The position numbers and the translations under genes were made by a program. 47,500 nucleotides of DNA from Cristatella mucedo (taxonomy: Eukaryota > Bryozoa > Phylactolaemata > Cristatellidae), in NCBI GenBank assembly GCA_009760855.2, contig WPIO01000037.1:2395001-2442500 (forward strand), given 5' to 3'. Shown here piece by piece: positions 10,290 through 25,180 of this stretch. Under the pieces are notes generated by a model. The model had not been told where the DNA came from, searched no databases, and saw nothing but the letters and a program-made list of their open reading frames with translations. How positions within the stretch are numbered: the stretch's first letter is position 1; the number at the start of each line of letters is the position of its first letter.

Positions 10290-12332
10290 GACGCACGTCT
10301 TTGGAATTTTAGCTCAGTGTACAATAAATGTCCAGCGATGCGCGACATTATTATTGACGGCATCTCGACCTGTTCGCCTGGACCGAGACCCGTTGAAATC
10401 GACCAATTGTCCGACCAATCGTATCGAAGTCATTATCCGACAGTCTTTTTTCTTTTTGCGTACCTCTAAAACTAATCAAAACTTGCTGCGGAGTTCCCGT
10501 CGTCTCACGCTCCTCCCTCAATTTCAAACCATTTGCAGTCCCCTTGAAGCAGTAAGTCGAATCTCTTGTTTTGAATCCCTCCGACAGCAAGCTGCCAGTG
10601 GTGGTTGTAATCTATTGCCCTAGGTACTAAGTCCTCCTTTATCTGAGATTGCTCTGATCTCATTTCGATTCTGCGTGCAAGAAATCGATGTATCCTATTT
10701 GTGGGTGATTTTACAATTCATTTTGACAGCTTAATCGATGCTTTAAGTGTCGAATTTCGTGTACCGACTTTTCTCTTGCGGTCCACATGCGTTATCCTAC
10801 TCACAACAGAGGTCACGCGTCTCATCAAATATTCTCCCACTACTGCACGCTATCATCATCTATTATAACCGAATTCTGCTTATCTAAACACACGCGGGTC
10901 TCATTCAGTCTGCAGTGTGTGCCCTTCGTCTCCTCATCCAAAATCATCCGCGAATCTCGTAACCTCTCGTAACCTCTCGACATCGACGATCGACCCATGC
11001 GGGAATATTTTCGTCGCTCCTGCTGTTCAGTCGCCCTTCCGAACCGTCTTCCTCGGTAGGATGCCGCAGCACGCCACTCAGCTCGACACGTGCGCCCAAC
11101 GAGTTAGCATATCTGGCTGAGTGCATGGTTCTACCTCGCCCGTGCGGCCTATGCGTTTACCGAAGGCATTGATTTAACTAGGTCTAATATTGCTCAAGCT
11201 CGAGAAACCATGCAAAAGATCAAGGACTGGCTGTTCACCGAAAGGTACGCGTGGACTTACTGTAGATCATACCAACCAATCCTTGCAAAGGCCAAGTATG
11301 GCTTCTATTAAAGTATTGTTGAATCACGGATATACAATCCAACAATCCTTATATCTACCATCAACCATCTCATTAACCGCCCCTTGGTTGGCTCCTCATC
11401 TAGTGGTGCTCCTTGCGACGATCTTCTGTGTCAATTTTGGTGTCCTGGTCCAAAGTGATCTTTTACTATACAACAGTGTCAGTTGCACAGTCAAGTCTTC
11501 CTACTTTCAGTTACATAACATTGGTAAAATTCGGCTTGCTAAAATTGGTAAAATTCGGCTTGCTGAGACACAGAGAGATACTAGATCTAAATTGGTCCAT
11601 GCATTTGTGACATCTCATCTCGACTTCTGCAACTCACCACTTGCTAGTCTACCGGCCCATGCAATCCGGCACATACAGTTGGTGCAAAACTCTGAAGCTA
11701 GACTTTTCTGTAGTGAGCATCGCAGTTACCACATCACACCACTTCTAGCTGACCTGCACTGGCTCCCAGTCAAGCCGAACACATCGACTTCAAGGTTCTG
11801 TCATTCACTTGTATGTCCCTTCGCTCTCTGGCTCCTCACTACCTACTCATAATTACTCTCCCACCAGGACAGACATAGAAATAATCGCTTTTCTGACTCA
11901 AATTGCTTAGTTATACCTCGTACGAACTTCAAATCCTTACGAGACCGTGTATTAAGTACGTGCGCTCCCAAAGCCTATAACTCAATCCCGACTGACGTCA
12001 CGGCATTCCCTGACCTGACGACATTTAAAAAGAACCTAAAACGCACATATTTGTTGCAGATTTAATAGGATCCTTGCGATTCGTCCTTAGCGTGTTCGTG
12101 CGTGCTGGCACTGTGCATGCACATGTGCAATGTGCTACCACAAACCATACTTATATGTCGATCTTGCGCATGTCACCTCTAACCATTTTATTCTTCTTGA
12201 AATTGTGCACTTTTGAATAGATCACGATTCTCTTACAGCACATATAAAGTGTCTAGAAAGAGATTTAGGTTTTTTGAGGGCGATATGCAAAGGTATTACT
12301 ACTATTACTATTGTTATTATCATTATCACCTT
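10290..12332 (+). pseudogene. Decayed CR1/L2-like non-LTR retrotransposon (LINE copy 1)
   Basis: The first part (10290-11130) carries remnants of an APE-type endonuclease, including VGDFTIHFD near 10701-10727, where the usual Asn after GDF is Thr. Stops and frameshifts break it. After an apparent internal deletion, 11190-12062 holds the C-terminal reverse-transcriptase region: [42 protein letters not shown], then in a shifted frame NFKSLRDRVLSTCAPKAYNS. A short tandem duplication (AAAATTGGT-type unit) occurs near 11525-11560. The 3' UTR runs to 12332 and ends in the decayed hairpin (12245-12291) and an ATT-rich tail. It cannot encode a working enzyme. Confidence 0.85.
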
Positions 12333-13089
12333 CACCGTTAGCCGCTTCGATATGTCGCGGCACAATTTTCAAGCGATATTAAATCATTGATTAGCACCTT
12401 AGATAACATAGTAGACCTGTCTCGGCTATTATTTTACTGCGGAAGTTGGTCTGCCGCCGGTGCGTGAGCTCGGACTTTGACCCTTTGACGCTACCGCTGA
12501 CCTGGCTGCTCACGCCTGATCACCACCAAGATCGCCAAAGGGCCAGGCTTTAAATTACGCTCCATTTAAGGCAGGTATGTTTAAATGGCAGCACCCTCTC
12601 AATCTCGGCTCGCATTCAACGGTCTCTAAAGATGTGTCGTCGCGTGCGGCAGTAATACAGCTGTTATCCGAAACTAAAGCATATCCAAAGAACAAGACTT
12701 TCTGGATTGGAGGAAGCGAACGAGGCAAGAGTAAGATTATTGCGCAATATTTGCGATCTCAAACGTATAACGCTTACCCTTGCGTCGCCTGCTCGGCCGT
12801 CTCCGCCGATTAGCCGCACGCGAGCTTGCTGTACCGCGGTCCTACAGTCCTACATCCGGAAGCCAAGGTAGCCTAGGTAGCCATGCGGCGAGTCCATTTT
12901 TGTAGTCCTCTTGTAGAAACACCGACTAGTTAGCGCCATTAGGGGCGAACCCAGCACGCCCGTGGCAGACAGCAGGCAGGAGGCTGGCAAAGTTTGTAAT
13001 TAATCTCAAAATGACTCATTATAGGTAGCGGCTAGAACTGGACTTCAAGCTGTCACATCTCAGTCGCGAATATGGTGAAGTGGCAGTAA

Positions 13090-13130
13090 GAGGGCGCTTT
13101 ATCAAGTGCATTATTATTATTACTATTATT
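13090..13130 (+). mobile_element. Short truncated LINE 3' end, opposite orientation
   Basis: GAGGGCGCTTTATCAAGTG followed by an ATT-rich tail, the last 19 bp of the LINE 3' end. It faces the minus-strand copy that begins at 13160, tail to tail. Confidence 0.7.
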
Positions 13131-13159
13131 AAGATTACCGGTGTTCAGAGCTGCGGTAA

Positions 13160-13400
13160 TAATAATAAATATTAATTAATGATACTAATAACACACTTGA
13201 TAAAGCGCCCTCAGAAAACTCAATATCTTTCTAGGCGCTCTACAATTACTGCAAACGAAGCACGATCGAATGGTTAATGGTAGCATGCTCAATAAACAAC
13301 AAGAATAACATGGTTAGAGGTGACTTGCACAGGGTCACTATGCCAGAGTGGTTAGTGGTAGCATGCAAAAGGATCAGTACGCATGAGCACATAAAGGACG
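13160..13400 (-). mobile_element. 5'-truncated LINE 3' UTR copy
   Basis: Contains CACTTGATAAAGCGCCCTC and the paired hairpin arm, preceded on the plus strand by AT-rich tail sequence and followed by the 3' UTR stretch with CATGGTTAGAGGTGAC-type sequence shared with 14700 and 27640. No coding part. Confidence 0.75.
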
Positions 13401-14045
13401 TATCACAGGGACCCACTAAATGCTGTCATAAATGAGTGCGTTGGGTAACCCGGTAGAAGGTGCATCCTGGGAGCCGTAAGCACCCATCACGCTTTCGTTT
13501 CGCGCCATCCAGGTTACTAGTGTTTTGGAGCTTGGGGTACAAGTATTGATATCGATAATAATAACTCATTTTATGGTGCCGCAAGTCAATTAAACTTCTT
13601 TTTATGCGCTTTATATAGACTGGAAAAAGGCAGCGCGTTAAATCTGAGTTCCCTATTGCATATGCGTCCGTTAGTAAAGCATTTGGAGTATATGAGTAGG
13701 GAGATTCGACTATTTGGAAAATAGACAGCTCTCGAAGCTATGCTTCGCTTCTGATTTATTGACACCGTAAAATGACACAGTAATTGCCCGTGTAAACGCA
13801 GTTGGGGGTTCAGTTCGTTCGCTGGCTGCGCCGACTGAAGCCAGGTCGTTACAAAAGTATGACACGTTACGAGCCCGTAGATATCCACCAGCAGCGAGGT
13901 CTCAAAATGATGGTTGGCCACAGCTCTAAGCTCATCTGACGCTACATCAAAAGCGCCAGATTGCGAGTTGCTGCTTTATTGGAATCGCCGTGGCCGTGCA
14001 CAGTGTTCAAACATTAACGACATTTCGGAGCTATCCTCCATATTT

Positions 14046-14185
14046 AATTCATTCGTATAGCATCCTAACAGAACTCAATCTCTATTCAGGCACTTGACAT
14101 ATGCCACAGGGTTCGAGCCCACGACCTAGGCCAGACCTAGGTGTCAGAGCGAGCGCCTTAACCACTGGGTCAAGCCCGTACATTC
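14046..14185 (-). mobile_element. tRNA-derived SINE family B
   Basis: TTCATTCGTATAGCATCCTA, TCTCTATTCAGGCACTTGAC, GGTTCGAGCCCACGACC and TTAACCACTGGGTCAAGCC mark tail hairpin, B box and A box. Confidence 0.75.
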
Positions 14186-14551
14186 TGCGCCACGTCAAGC
14201 TGCAGTCTAACTTTTGGCCTATGTCTTAAGCATACGGTCCTATCCAAGTTAACTCTAAGGCTAAGCTTTAAGGCTAGTACCGGCAATCTAACTGGCACCA
14301 TATTGAACTTGATCGTGCTTTCCGTAAAGCATATGTAAAATGCCTTGCTAGAGATTTAAGTTCTGGGGCGTTAAGCAAATAATTTACTGATATTATGCTT
14401 ATATTACGGAAATTTTGGGTGAGCTGTAGGCATCTTCTGTAATGGAAGTCGCAAACACAGCCTCAGCTGGATTACGCGATTGGGGACCGAAGTATCCATA
14501 CGCTTCGACGCCAGCTCGCTTTGAACGAACTTGCTTAGAAGATTCGATTAT

Positions 14552-14745
14552 AATAATAATAATAATAATATTGCACTTGATAAAGCGCCCTCAGAGAACT
14601 TAATCTCTTTCTAGGCGCTTTACATTTGCTGCAAAGTGATACGCAATAGAATAGTAAGTAAAATCATGCTTGAAAAACAAACACAATGAATAACATGGTT
14701 AGGGGTTACATGCACTGGGTCAGCATGAGATTAATTGTCTTTTCC
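14552..14745 (-). mobile_element. 5'-truncated LINE 3' UTR copy
   Basis: (TAA)n then TTGATAAAGCGCCCTCAGAG, hairpin arm CTCTTTCTAGGCGCTTTACA, then the shared 3' UTR. Very similar to 27487-27730. Confidence 0.8.
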
Positions 14746-14891
14746 TCTACTAATGCAAAGGTCAGCCCATCAAACAGCCTCGTGTAGCAGCGGAAGAGCT
14801 TTAGTGGCTATCGTCCTGATTGCAGTGGGCAATAAAGAAATGCCTGCGGCACGACTCCAACCCGGTACTGGGTGAAGTGCGAACAGCTTCA

Positions 14892-14942
14892 CCCCGCCCC
14901 GCCCCCTCCGCGCGGGGGGGGGGGGGGGGGGCGGGGCGGGGC
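14892..14942. repeat. C-run/G-run inverted repeat
   Basis: CCCCGCCCCGCCCCC and GGGGGCGGGGCGGGG are complementary arms around a G-tract of about 18. It could form a hairpin or G-quadruplex, and read length there may be unreliable. Confidence 0.8.
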
Positions 14943-15010
14943 AAGACCCAGAGACCTATATTGCATCCTTGTGCTATAGCAATCTGCATGAGTCATCATC
15001 GCAATAACAA

Positions 15011-18582
<3,572 letters not shown>

Positions 18583-19110
18583 TTGCTCGCCCACGGCAGA
18601 GGCCGCCGCTCCTCGCGTGTGTGCGATAGCTTTCTTGCCTCTTCGTTGGCTGGCACAAAGACGACTTCCCGCTTTTGTTTGCTGCTCAGCCTGGGCAAGA
18701 GAGCAGTCGATTCCTGCCATTGTTCAGGTCGATGTTGATCGCCTGCCTGCCTGCCTGCCTACCGCCAGCCCGGCTCCGGTTGCATGGCCGGATTGCTGGG
18801 TGTGGCTAACGAGTCGCCGATTGCAGCCAGCCAGCCAGCAACGCCCAGCGACCGGCTCCAATGCCCTGCGTTTGATCCCTCCCTGCCGGCAGGCAGTGTT
18901 CTCACGCGAAGCACCGCTCTTGCCCAGCTGCTGCCCGTCGTTCGAAGCGCCGTGACCAGCAGATCGGCAAGCCCTGCCTGCCTGCCTGGCTCTTGCTAGT
19001 AAAGAAAAAAAATTAAAGTCGGCAATTCGGCAGGCAGCCTCATCTAGACGGTTGATGCTAATGGGCTGCATCATCTCTCGTTCACTTGCTGCAACAGGAC
19101 AATCAAGGAT

Positions 19111-19182
19111 CGCTGCTGCTGCTGCTGCTGCTTCTGGTGCTGGTGCTGCTTCTGCTGCTGCTTCTGCTTCTGCTGCTTCTGC

Positions 19183-19215
<33 letters not shown>

Positions 19216-19277
19216 TTCTGCTGCTGCTTTTGCTGCTGCTGCTTCTGCTTCTGCTGCTGCTGCTGCTTCTGCTGCTG
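19111..19277. repeat. CTG/CTT trinucleotide tract
   Basis: About 167 bp of CTG with interspersed CTT and GTG. It is open in several frames (poly-Leu, poly-Ala, poly-Gln, poly-Lys mixtures), which is a composition effect. Confidence 0.95.
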
Positions 19278-19289
19278 GGTCTGTCTGCC

Positions 19290-19445
19290 TTGGAGCAAGG
19301 CGCACTCGCTCATGTCACGACCCATGACGTCGCGGGCTCAAGTCGTGCACTCCTTTATCGCCTGAGGAAAGCCGGGTGAAAGTCGAGATGGCTCCTTTAC
19401 CGCCTATAAAAATGACGCTGTTTGATCAGCTAACCTTGCTTTTTT
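19290..19445 (+). mobile_element. Degenerate SINE family A
   Basis: GTCGCGGGCTCAAGTCGTGC is a decayed B box region; CCTTTATCGCC and AAAATGACGCTGTTTGATCA are the body and end. It sits upstream of the LRR-Ig gene. Confidence 0.65.
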
Positions 19446-19928
19446 ACCTGGGTTTATGACATTCGAGCTTCTAGCATCTAGACTGAGATCCCCACGGTCT
19501 GCACCTCTGGCCACAAGCTGTGCAACACTTGCCGAGGTTGCAGCTTGCTTGTATTTGTTCGCCCTCGGCCAGACTTATGATGATGGCTCTGCCACTGAGC
19601 AAATGTGTGCTCAAATGTCGGCATCCTCAGAGCTTGCAAATCTAGCCGCCTCTTCCGCTATTTGTAATTTGCATTTCTTTCACTCAAATTAAAGGTCTGC
19701 GGCTGAGTGAATAAGCTTCATCTGGTTGAGGAGGCGCTGCCAGTATCCTCTGCAGGCGACCGTTGGCTCGGTGAGCCAGTGGCGAGCCACCTGGCTCCTT
19801 CTGCTTGATGCCACTGCTTGACGACGACGACCACCACCACCGGCGGCTGGCGGGCGGGCGTGTGGCAGCCTCGTTTGCACGCCTCGGCAGGCCGGACCTC
19901 CGGGATTAGAACCAGAGCAGCGGCGGCC

Positions 19929-22900
19929 ATGTTGCTCGCCGCTGACCCGCTCCTGCGACGGCTGCCGCTGCGGAGTGGGCTCCTCCGAGCCTCCTCCTCC
20001 TCCTCCTCCTCCACGCCGTCTCGACGCGAGGAGCTGCCGAGCGGAGCCGGCGTGGGCCGCCGCGGTGCTCCTCCGCCGCCACCGACTCGCCCTTTCGGCG
20101 CCGCCACCATCGTCTTTGTCGTCGTCGCATCATCGCTGGCCGCCGGCGTCGGCGCGCACGGCACGTACGACGTCTGCTCGCTGTATCAGTGCAGGTGCGA
20201 CAACGCGACCGGCAGCCTCGACTGCGCCGACGGCCACGACCTGACCGTGCGAAGCCTGCAGCAGCTGCCGCGCACGTACCGCCGCGTGACAATCGACGGC
20301 TTCCGCGTCGGCGCCGACCTGCTCAGCGGCGGCGAGCTGTCGTCGTTCGAGCAGCTGATCAGCCTCCGGCTCACGCGCTGCCGCATCGAGAGAGTCGGCG
20401 ACGGCTCGCTGGCCGGCCTCGGCAAGCTGCAGTCACTCAGTCTCGCCGGCAACCACATCCGGCAGCTGGGCGCCGGCGCGCTGCGCGGCGAGGCGCTGCG
20501 CGCCAGCCTCGTCGAGCTAGACCTGAGCGGCAACCAGCTGCGCGCGCTCGACGCCGGCCTGCTGGACGGCTTCGAGCGGCTGCGCGACCTCGACCTGAGC
20601 GCCAACAAGCTGCGCCGCCTGGCGCACGACGCGTTCGACTCGCTGACCGCGCTCAGGCGGCTCGACCTGAGCTCCAACGAGCTCGAGTACGTCTTTCCGC
20701 GCACGTTCGCCGCTCTCGGCGCCCTGACGCGGCTCAACCTGCAGCGCAACCACCTCGTCACCGCGCCGGCGGACCTGCTCGCCGGCAAGCCGCAGCTTCG
20801 CGAAGCGCTGTTCGGCGGCAACCGGCTCGAGTGCACGTGCGACACGCTGTGGCTGCGCGACCGGCTGCGCGACGAAGCGGCGGCGGCGGCGCTCGCCCGT
20901 TCGCCGTCGCACGATCGCTCCTCGGCGGCGCGATCGGTCCCGCAGGCAGCGCTGCCTACTCTGTGCATGGCCGACGGCGTGCCGCTCGTCAACAAGACGG
21001 ACGCCGACCTGCGCTGCGCGGCGCCCCTCATCGGCGCCGTGTCGGCGCCGCTGAGGACGTTCCAGCGCAACCCGTTCCGGCTGTTCTGCAATGCCACCGG
21101 CCATCCGACGCCGGCCATCGTCTGGCGCCTGCCGTGCGGCGACTACCTCGCCGACCCGGCGCACGGCGAGTGGCTGCACGACGAGGCGCACACCTTCATC
21201 GGCGAGCGCACCTACTACATAACGGCCACCGCCGACGAGCTGACGTTCAGCGTCGAGCCGGCGGAAGCGGATGGCGAGGCGCAGCAGCCACGCAGCTACG
21301 AGCTGCGGGTGAGCAGCCTACGGCGCTTCAGCGAGGGCACGTACACGTGCATCGCCATGAATCCGGCGGGCAACGCGTCGGCCGACGTCGTGGTCACCAT
21401 GGTGGCGCCCATCGGCGACATCTACGAGCCGTCGCTCGTCTTCGGCGCCGGCGCCACGTCGGCCGGCACGCTGCTGGCCGGCGTGCTCGGCTGCCTCGCG
21501 CAGCGGGCCTGCCGCAGCCGCCGGAAGCGCCGGCATCGCCGCAAGAGGGCGACGGCCGCCGCCTCGGTAGCGGCGCGCCGAGGCAGCCAGCGGTCGAGCC
21601 TGCTCGGCTCGACCTGCAGCGACGATGGCCCGGCCGACGCAGCAGCAGACGATGCCGCCGCCGCCGGCTGCAGCGGCAGTGGCCAGAGGCGGGACTCGAG
21701 CGACACGGCTGCGGCGGTGGCCCCGGGCGCCACCGCCGCTGTCGAAGCGGAGCCGGGCCCCAGTGACGCCCTGCTGACCGGTGGCGGCACGAGCGGCAGG
21801 TGCAGCGGTGACGACGGAAGCGACGACGACTACGACGAGGAAGAGGACGAGGAGGGCGTGGGCAGCGACGACGACGACGACTACGGCAGCGACTACGCGT
21901 CAGAAGAGGACGCAGCCGCCGACGAGAGCTACGACGCTTTCGCCGTCACCACGGCAGACGGAAGCCCGCACGAGAGCAGTCCGGCCCGAACGTCAGGTGA
22001 GCGGAAGGAAGGAAGGAGGGAGGGAGGGGTAGGGAGAGGGAGGCGCCGGCCAACCCCGCTACCCGGAAGTGGCAGTGTGACTGGGAGCAGGGCGGTCTGA
22101 GTCTTGCCGGCTTTGTGCAGTGCTTCGTCCTCGTGCTCAGCGTCTGCTCGCTCTACGGCATCGCATGTCAGTTGGCTAATAAGTCGCCTTGATTTCGCCC
22201 TTGATCCAAACGGGTCGCAGTTGGCTATCCGTTGGGAGGGGTGTGGAGCTGTCCAGCGAGTGGTTATGGCCTCTGGACGGCCATGCGACGTGAACGCTTC
22301 GGTCCGTCTTCTTGCGGCACTCTTTGGTGCATACCTCACTGAGACTGGGTGGGGAGGTGGTCCAAGACTGATGGAAGACTGAACGAAAACTGAGGAAGCT
22401 GAGCTACTGGTTCTACTACTTCTTGGCTATGAAGGAGGCAAGACGGAACAGCGACCCATCATTGATGCCGTCAACGGCACGCCTTTTTCAAAGTAATGAC
22501 GGCAGGTGTGTGCATTTTTTTTACCAGGCCGTCAGGTAGGTGCTGTCGTGTCAGCACCGGATGTGCAGACGACAGACACGTGCACGTGCCGGCAGCTGCT
22601 AGGGTTGCTAAGCTCGAAGCGTTTGGCATTTTTGCTTGCATTACGCTGCACACTCACTGGAACTCGATCGTTGTTTCGCTAGTAACGATTGGCCGAGCTC
22701 AGGCCTCGGAGCATGCACACTTTCACTTGCATAGCGAGCGAGAAAAAGAGAAAATTCATAAAAAAAAGAGAAAATTCGTAGATTGAGCGTTTTAGGGAGC
22801 GTGCAAGCGTTTTGTAAGCCATAATCGTAAGCCTATCGCGGCTGTGCGCACAGCCTGAGTGATGGTTAGAAAGAGAGAGACACGGCAGGTATCCTAGTAG

Positions 22901-24676
22901 ATCCTTTGCTCTAAAGGACAGCTCAGTACCCATCCACCCACCCCAACAGGTCGACGAGCTTGGAAAAGCCCAGGCTGTTCCGGGGGGGGGAGGGGAGAAG
23001 AGAGCCTGCCCCGGCCCTGCCTGTATTCGAAGGAGTGCAGCAGATAAGCCGTCTGCTAGGTGCGGTTCCCTACCGGTTCCGGTGCTTTTCCGTGGCTCTC
23101 CGAGCAGCTAGCAGCCGCAAGGCCAAATCCCGGACACGACGTCCGTTGGAGCTGGACTCGTCGGCACTGACTTGCTGTGCTCATGCGCTGAGTATTCAAC
23201 CTGTGTCTGTCTGCCCACCTATCTGTCTGTCACGCCTGCCTGCCTGCCCTTACCCTGCCACCAAAGCTGAGAGTGGCAGGCGGTAATTGCTGCTCGAGAG
23301 GCGGAACAGTAGTCAGCCGCCGTCACGCTGCTACTTTTGTTGCTCACGTGACGTGCTGCGTCCGACTCGCTGTGCGCTGCCACTTTCGAGCGTTTCGAAT
23401 TTCACACTGCGCCAGCCGGCATTTTCCAGCTGCCCACAAGCGGCCGTCCGGCTTGTGCCGGATTGCACGCTGCAGCCGCTCACGGCTGCAGCGTGCAATT
23501 CAGTTGCCTCCGGTCGAACTGCACTCGTCACTCGAGCTGCGTCGCTGTGCATTTGCAGCTGTCCGAACACGGGAGACGCTCGGCGCGGTCAAGGTGAAGC
23601 TCAGGTCAAGGGTCGTGAGCATGGACACGATGAAGGAGAAGCTACGTCAGAACATGGAGAAGAAGGCGGAGCGAGTCAAAGTCCAGATGGAGAAACGCGC
23701 CGAGAGGGTACGTACGTGTGTGTGTGTGAATGTATGTATGTACGTACGTATGTGTATCTACATATGTACGTAATGGATGTCATGTACATAATTATGTATT
23801 ATGCATGTATGTATTATGCATGTCTGTATTATGCATGTGTATATTATGCATGTGTATATTATGCATGTGTGTATTATGTATGTGTGTATTATGTATGTAC
23901 GTATTATGTATGTTTGCATCTCCGTCTCTGACTCCACAAAGCCATAGAGACTAAGCGGGAGAGTTTTCTATAATGCACTCCAAGAAGCCCAAGCAGCTTT
24001 CGGTGTGCACGTGGTAGCCAACCGACTTCGTCTCATGCAACAAAGGATTTGCAACAAACATTTGCAACAAAGGGAATTTGCAACATTTGCAACAAAGGGA
24101 AAGAAGTGAGAAGCAGGAAGTCAGGAGGGTCGAAGGTCGAAGACGTGAGAAGTGGCTTGTGGAAGTAGCTGCCTAGGGCAGCCGAAAAATGAGTCGCAGC
24201 AGTGGCGAGAAGCGTGGCGTGAAAAACGGCAGTCAGCGGATGCAAGGCGTGGTGCACGCCCCACGGGGCGCACCACGCCCACCCCCACCCCTGCGGATCG
24301 CGGTCGTTTCTTGGCAGGCGGTGCTCCGCCGCCGGCGGCGCGTTCCTCGTCCTCCTCATCGTCGCCGCTGCGTTCTGTCACACAGATGCGCACCAACATG
24401 GAGAAGCACCGAGAGCGCATGCGCGGCACGCTCATCAACATCCGCGAGTCGACGAGCCACTCGCTGCAGTCCATCAGGGACACGAGCAGCAGCTACGCGC
24501 ACAAGCTCCACGTGGGCATGCGCAACGCCATGGAGAACGTCGGCTACACGGTGCAGTCGCTCAAGGAGCTGTGCGGCGCCGGCGACCTCGGCCTCACCAT
24601 GTCGGTGGCCACGATAGCGACCAACGTCGACACCGAGGAGCAAGTGGAAGTGATACGCAACGTCACGCTCGTCTAG
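19929..24676 (+). CDS. LRR-Ig single-pass membrane protein with PDZ-type C-terminus (kekkon-like), three exons, 835 aa
   Basis: Exons: 19929-21996, 23559-23707, 24386-24676. Donors are CAG|GTGAGC and AGG|GTACGT; acceptors are TTTGCAG and CACACAG; junction phases 1 and 0 agree. The ATG at 19929 (GCC before it) is the first in frame. Residues 1-55 are Ser/Pro/Arg-rich; 56-76 are a hydrophobic signal sequence ending near GVGA|HG. Then come an LRRNT with four cysteines (about 82-96), roughly six to seven LRRs (for example LVELDLSGNQLRALDAGLL), an LRRCT (NRLECTCDTLWL), and one Ig domain (Cys387, Trp399, Cys474 in YTC). A transmembrane segment (about 503-526) is followed by a polybasic stop-transfer, an acidic Asp/Glu stretch (about 628-665), three 11-residue MEK..ER repeats and the C-terminus VTLV, a class I PDZ ligand. 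The layout matches cell-surface adhesion or signalling proteins such as kekkons. Orthology to a named gene and the ligand are not established. Confidence 0.9.
23717..23920. repeat. TGTA-type and 15-bp minisatellite in LRR-Ig intron 2
   Basis: TG and TATG/TACG steps straight after the donor, then about eight copies of a 15-bp unit like TATTATGCATGTGTA (about 23795-23915). Confidence 0.85.
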
Positions 24677-25174
24677 CGGCGTCACCGGCCCGACTGCGCG
24701 CGAGCGCGTCGGCGCGCCGCCCGAGCGGCAGCACTGCTGCTTTGCTCGCCTGCACTGCTCTGCAGGCTGCACTTGTCCAGAGCGACGACGCCTTCGCGCA
24801 CGCTTCACGTCACGCCAGAAGCGTGTCCAGCAAGCCAACAGCCGGCGACGAGAGCCCCGCCGCAGGATTTGTCGCGAGGCCGGCCGCCCCCACCCCGCTT
24901 GTCCAGCTGCGCCTGCGTCTAGTCGGAGCGTGCACGCCGCCGAGGAGGCTCTGCTTGCCGAGGGCGCTTCTCACTTCCTGTCGTGAGTCGCAGCGAGGAC
25001 GACATTGGAAGCGAGCGTCTTACGAGAGAGCGCCCGCCCATGTATTGCTCATGTGTTGCTCATGTGTCGCTCTGAGCCTGTGGCCTGTTGTTAGTTAGCG
25101 ATGCTATGGTTAGCTGTTTCAGGTTTGTTTCACTGCATACTTTGCCTACAGGCACGAACAGCAGTTGCATCGCC

Positions 25175-25180
25175 ATTAAA
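25175..25180 (+). promoter_or_regulatory. Candidate poly(A) signal (ATTAAA) of the LRR-Ig gene
   Basis: ATTAAA, the common variant of AATAAA, lies about 500 nt after the stop at 24676. A second ATTAAA near 25292 is an alternative. No AATAAA was noticed between the stop and 25400. Confidence 0.35.

Larger units (their letters stand above)
12333..14045. other. Spacer with LINE tails
   Basis: Apart from the LINE copies at 13090-13130 and 13160-13400 no gene is recognised. The 111-aa minus frame at 13586-13921 matches nothing I know. Confidence 0.55.
18583..19928. other. Upstream region of the LRR-Ig gene
   Basis: Contains CTGC tetranucleotide runs (18740-18760, 18975-18990), the CTG tract, a SINE A and GC-rich sequence before the ATG. 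No TATA box or clear upstream exon was identified. Confidence 0.45.

Noticed and set aside
19052-19379. Poly-Ala, poly-Leu and poly-Gln frames
   Set aside because: The CTG tract is open in many frames at once, which is composition and not coding evidence.
19818-19928. Extension of the LRR-Ig protein upstream of 19929
   Set aside because: The upstream frame begins at a TTG with no ATG; poly-Thr from an ACG/ACC repeat suggests untranslated sequence.
20186-21766. Long open frames of 310 aa (minus) and 525 aa (plus, other frame) over the LRR-Ig exon
   Set aside because: They are shadows of the GC-rich LRR exon; they are Arg/Ala/Pro-rich with no domains, whereas the true frame shows LRR, Ig and transmembrane features.
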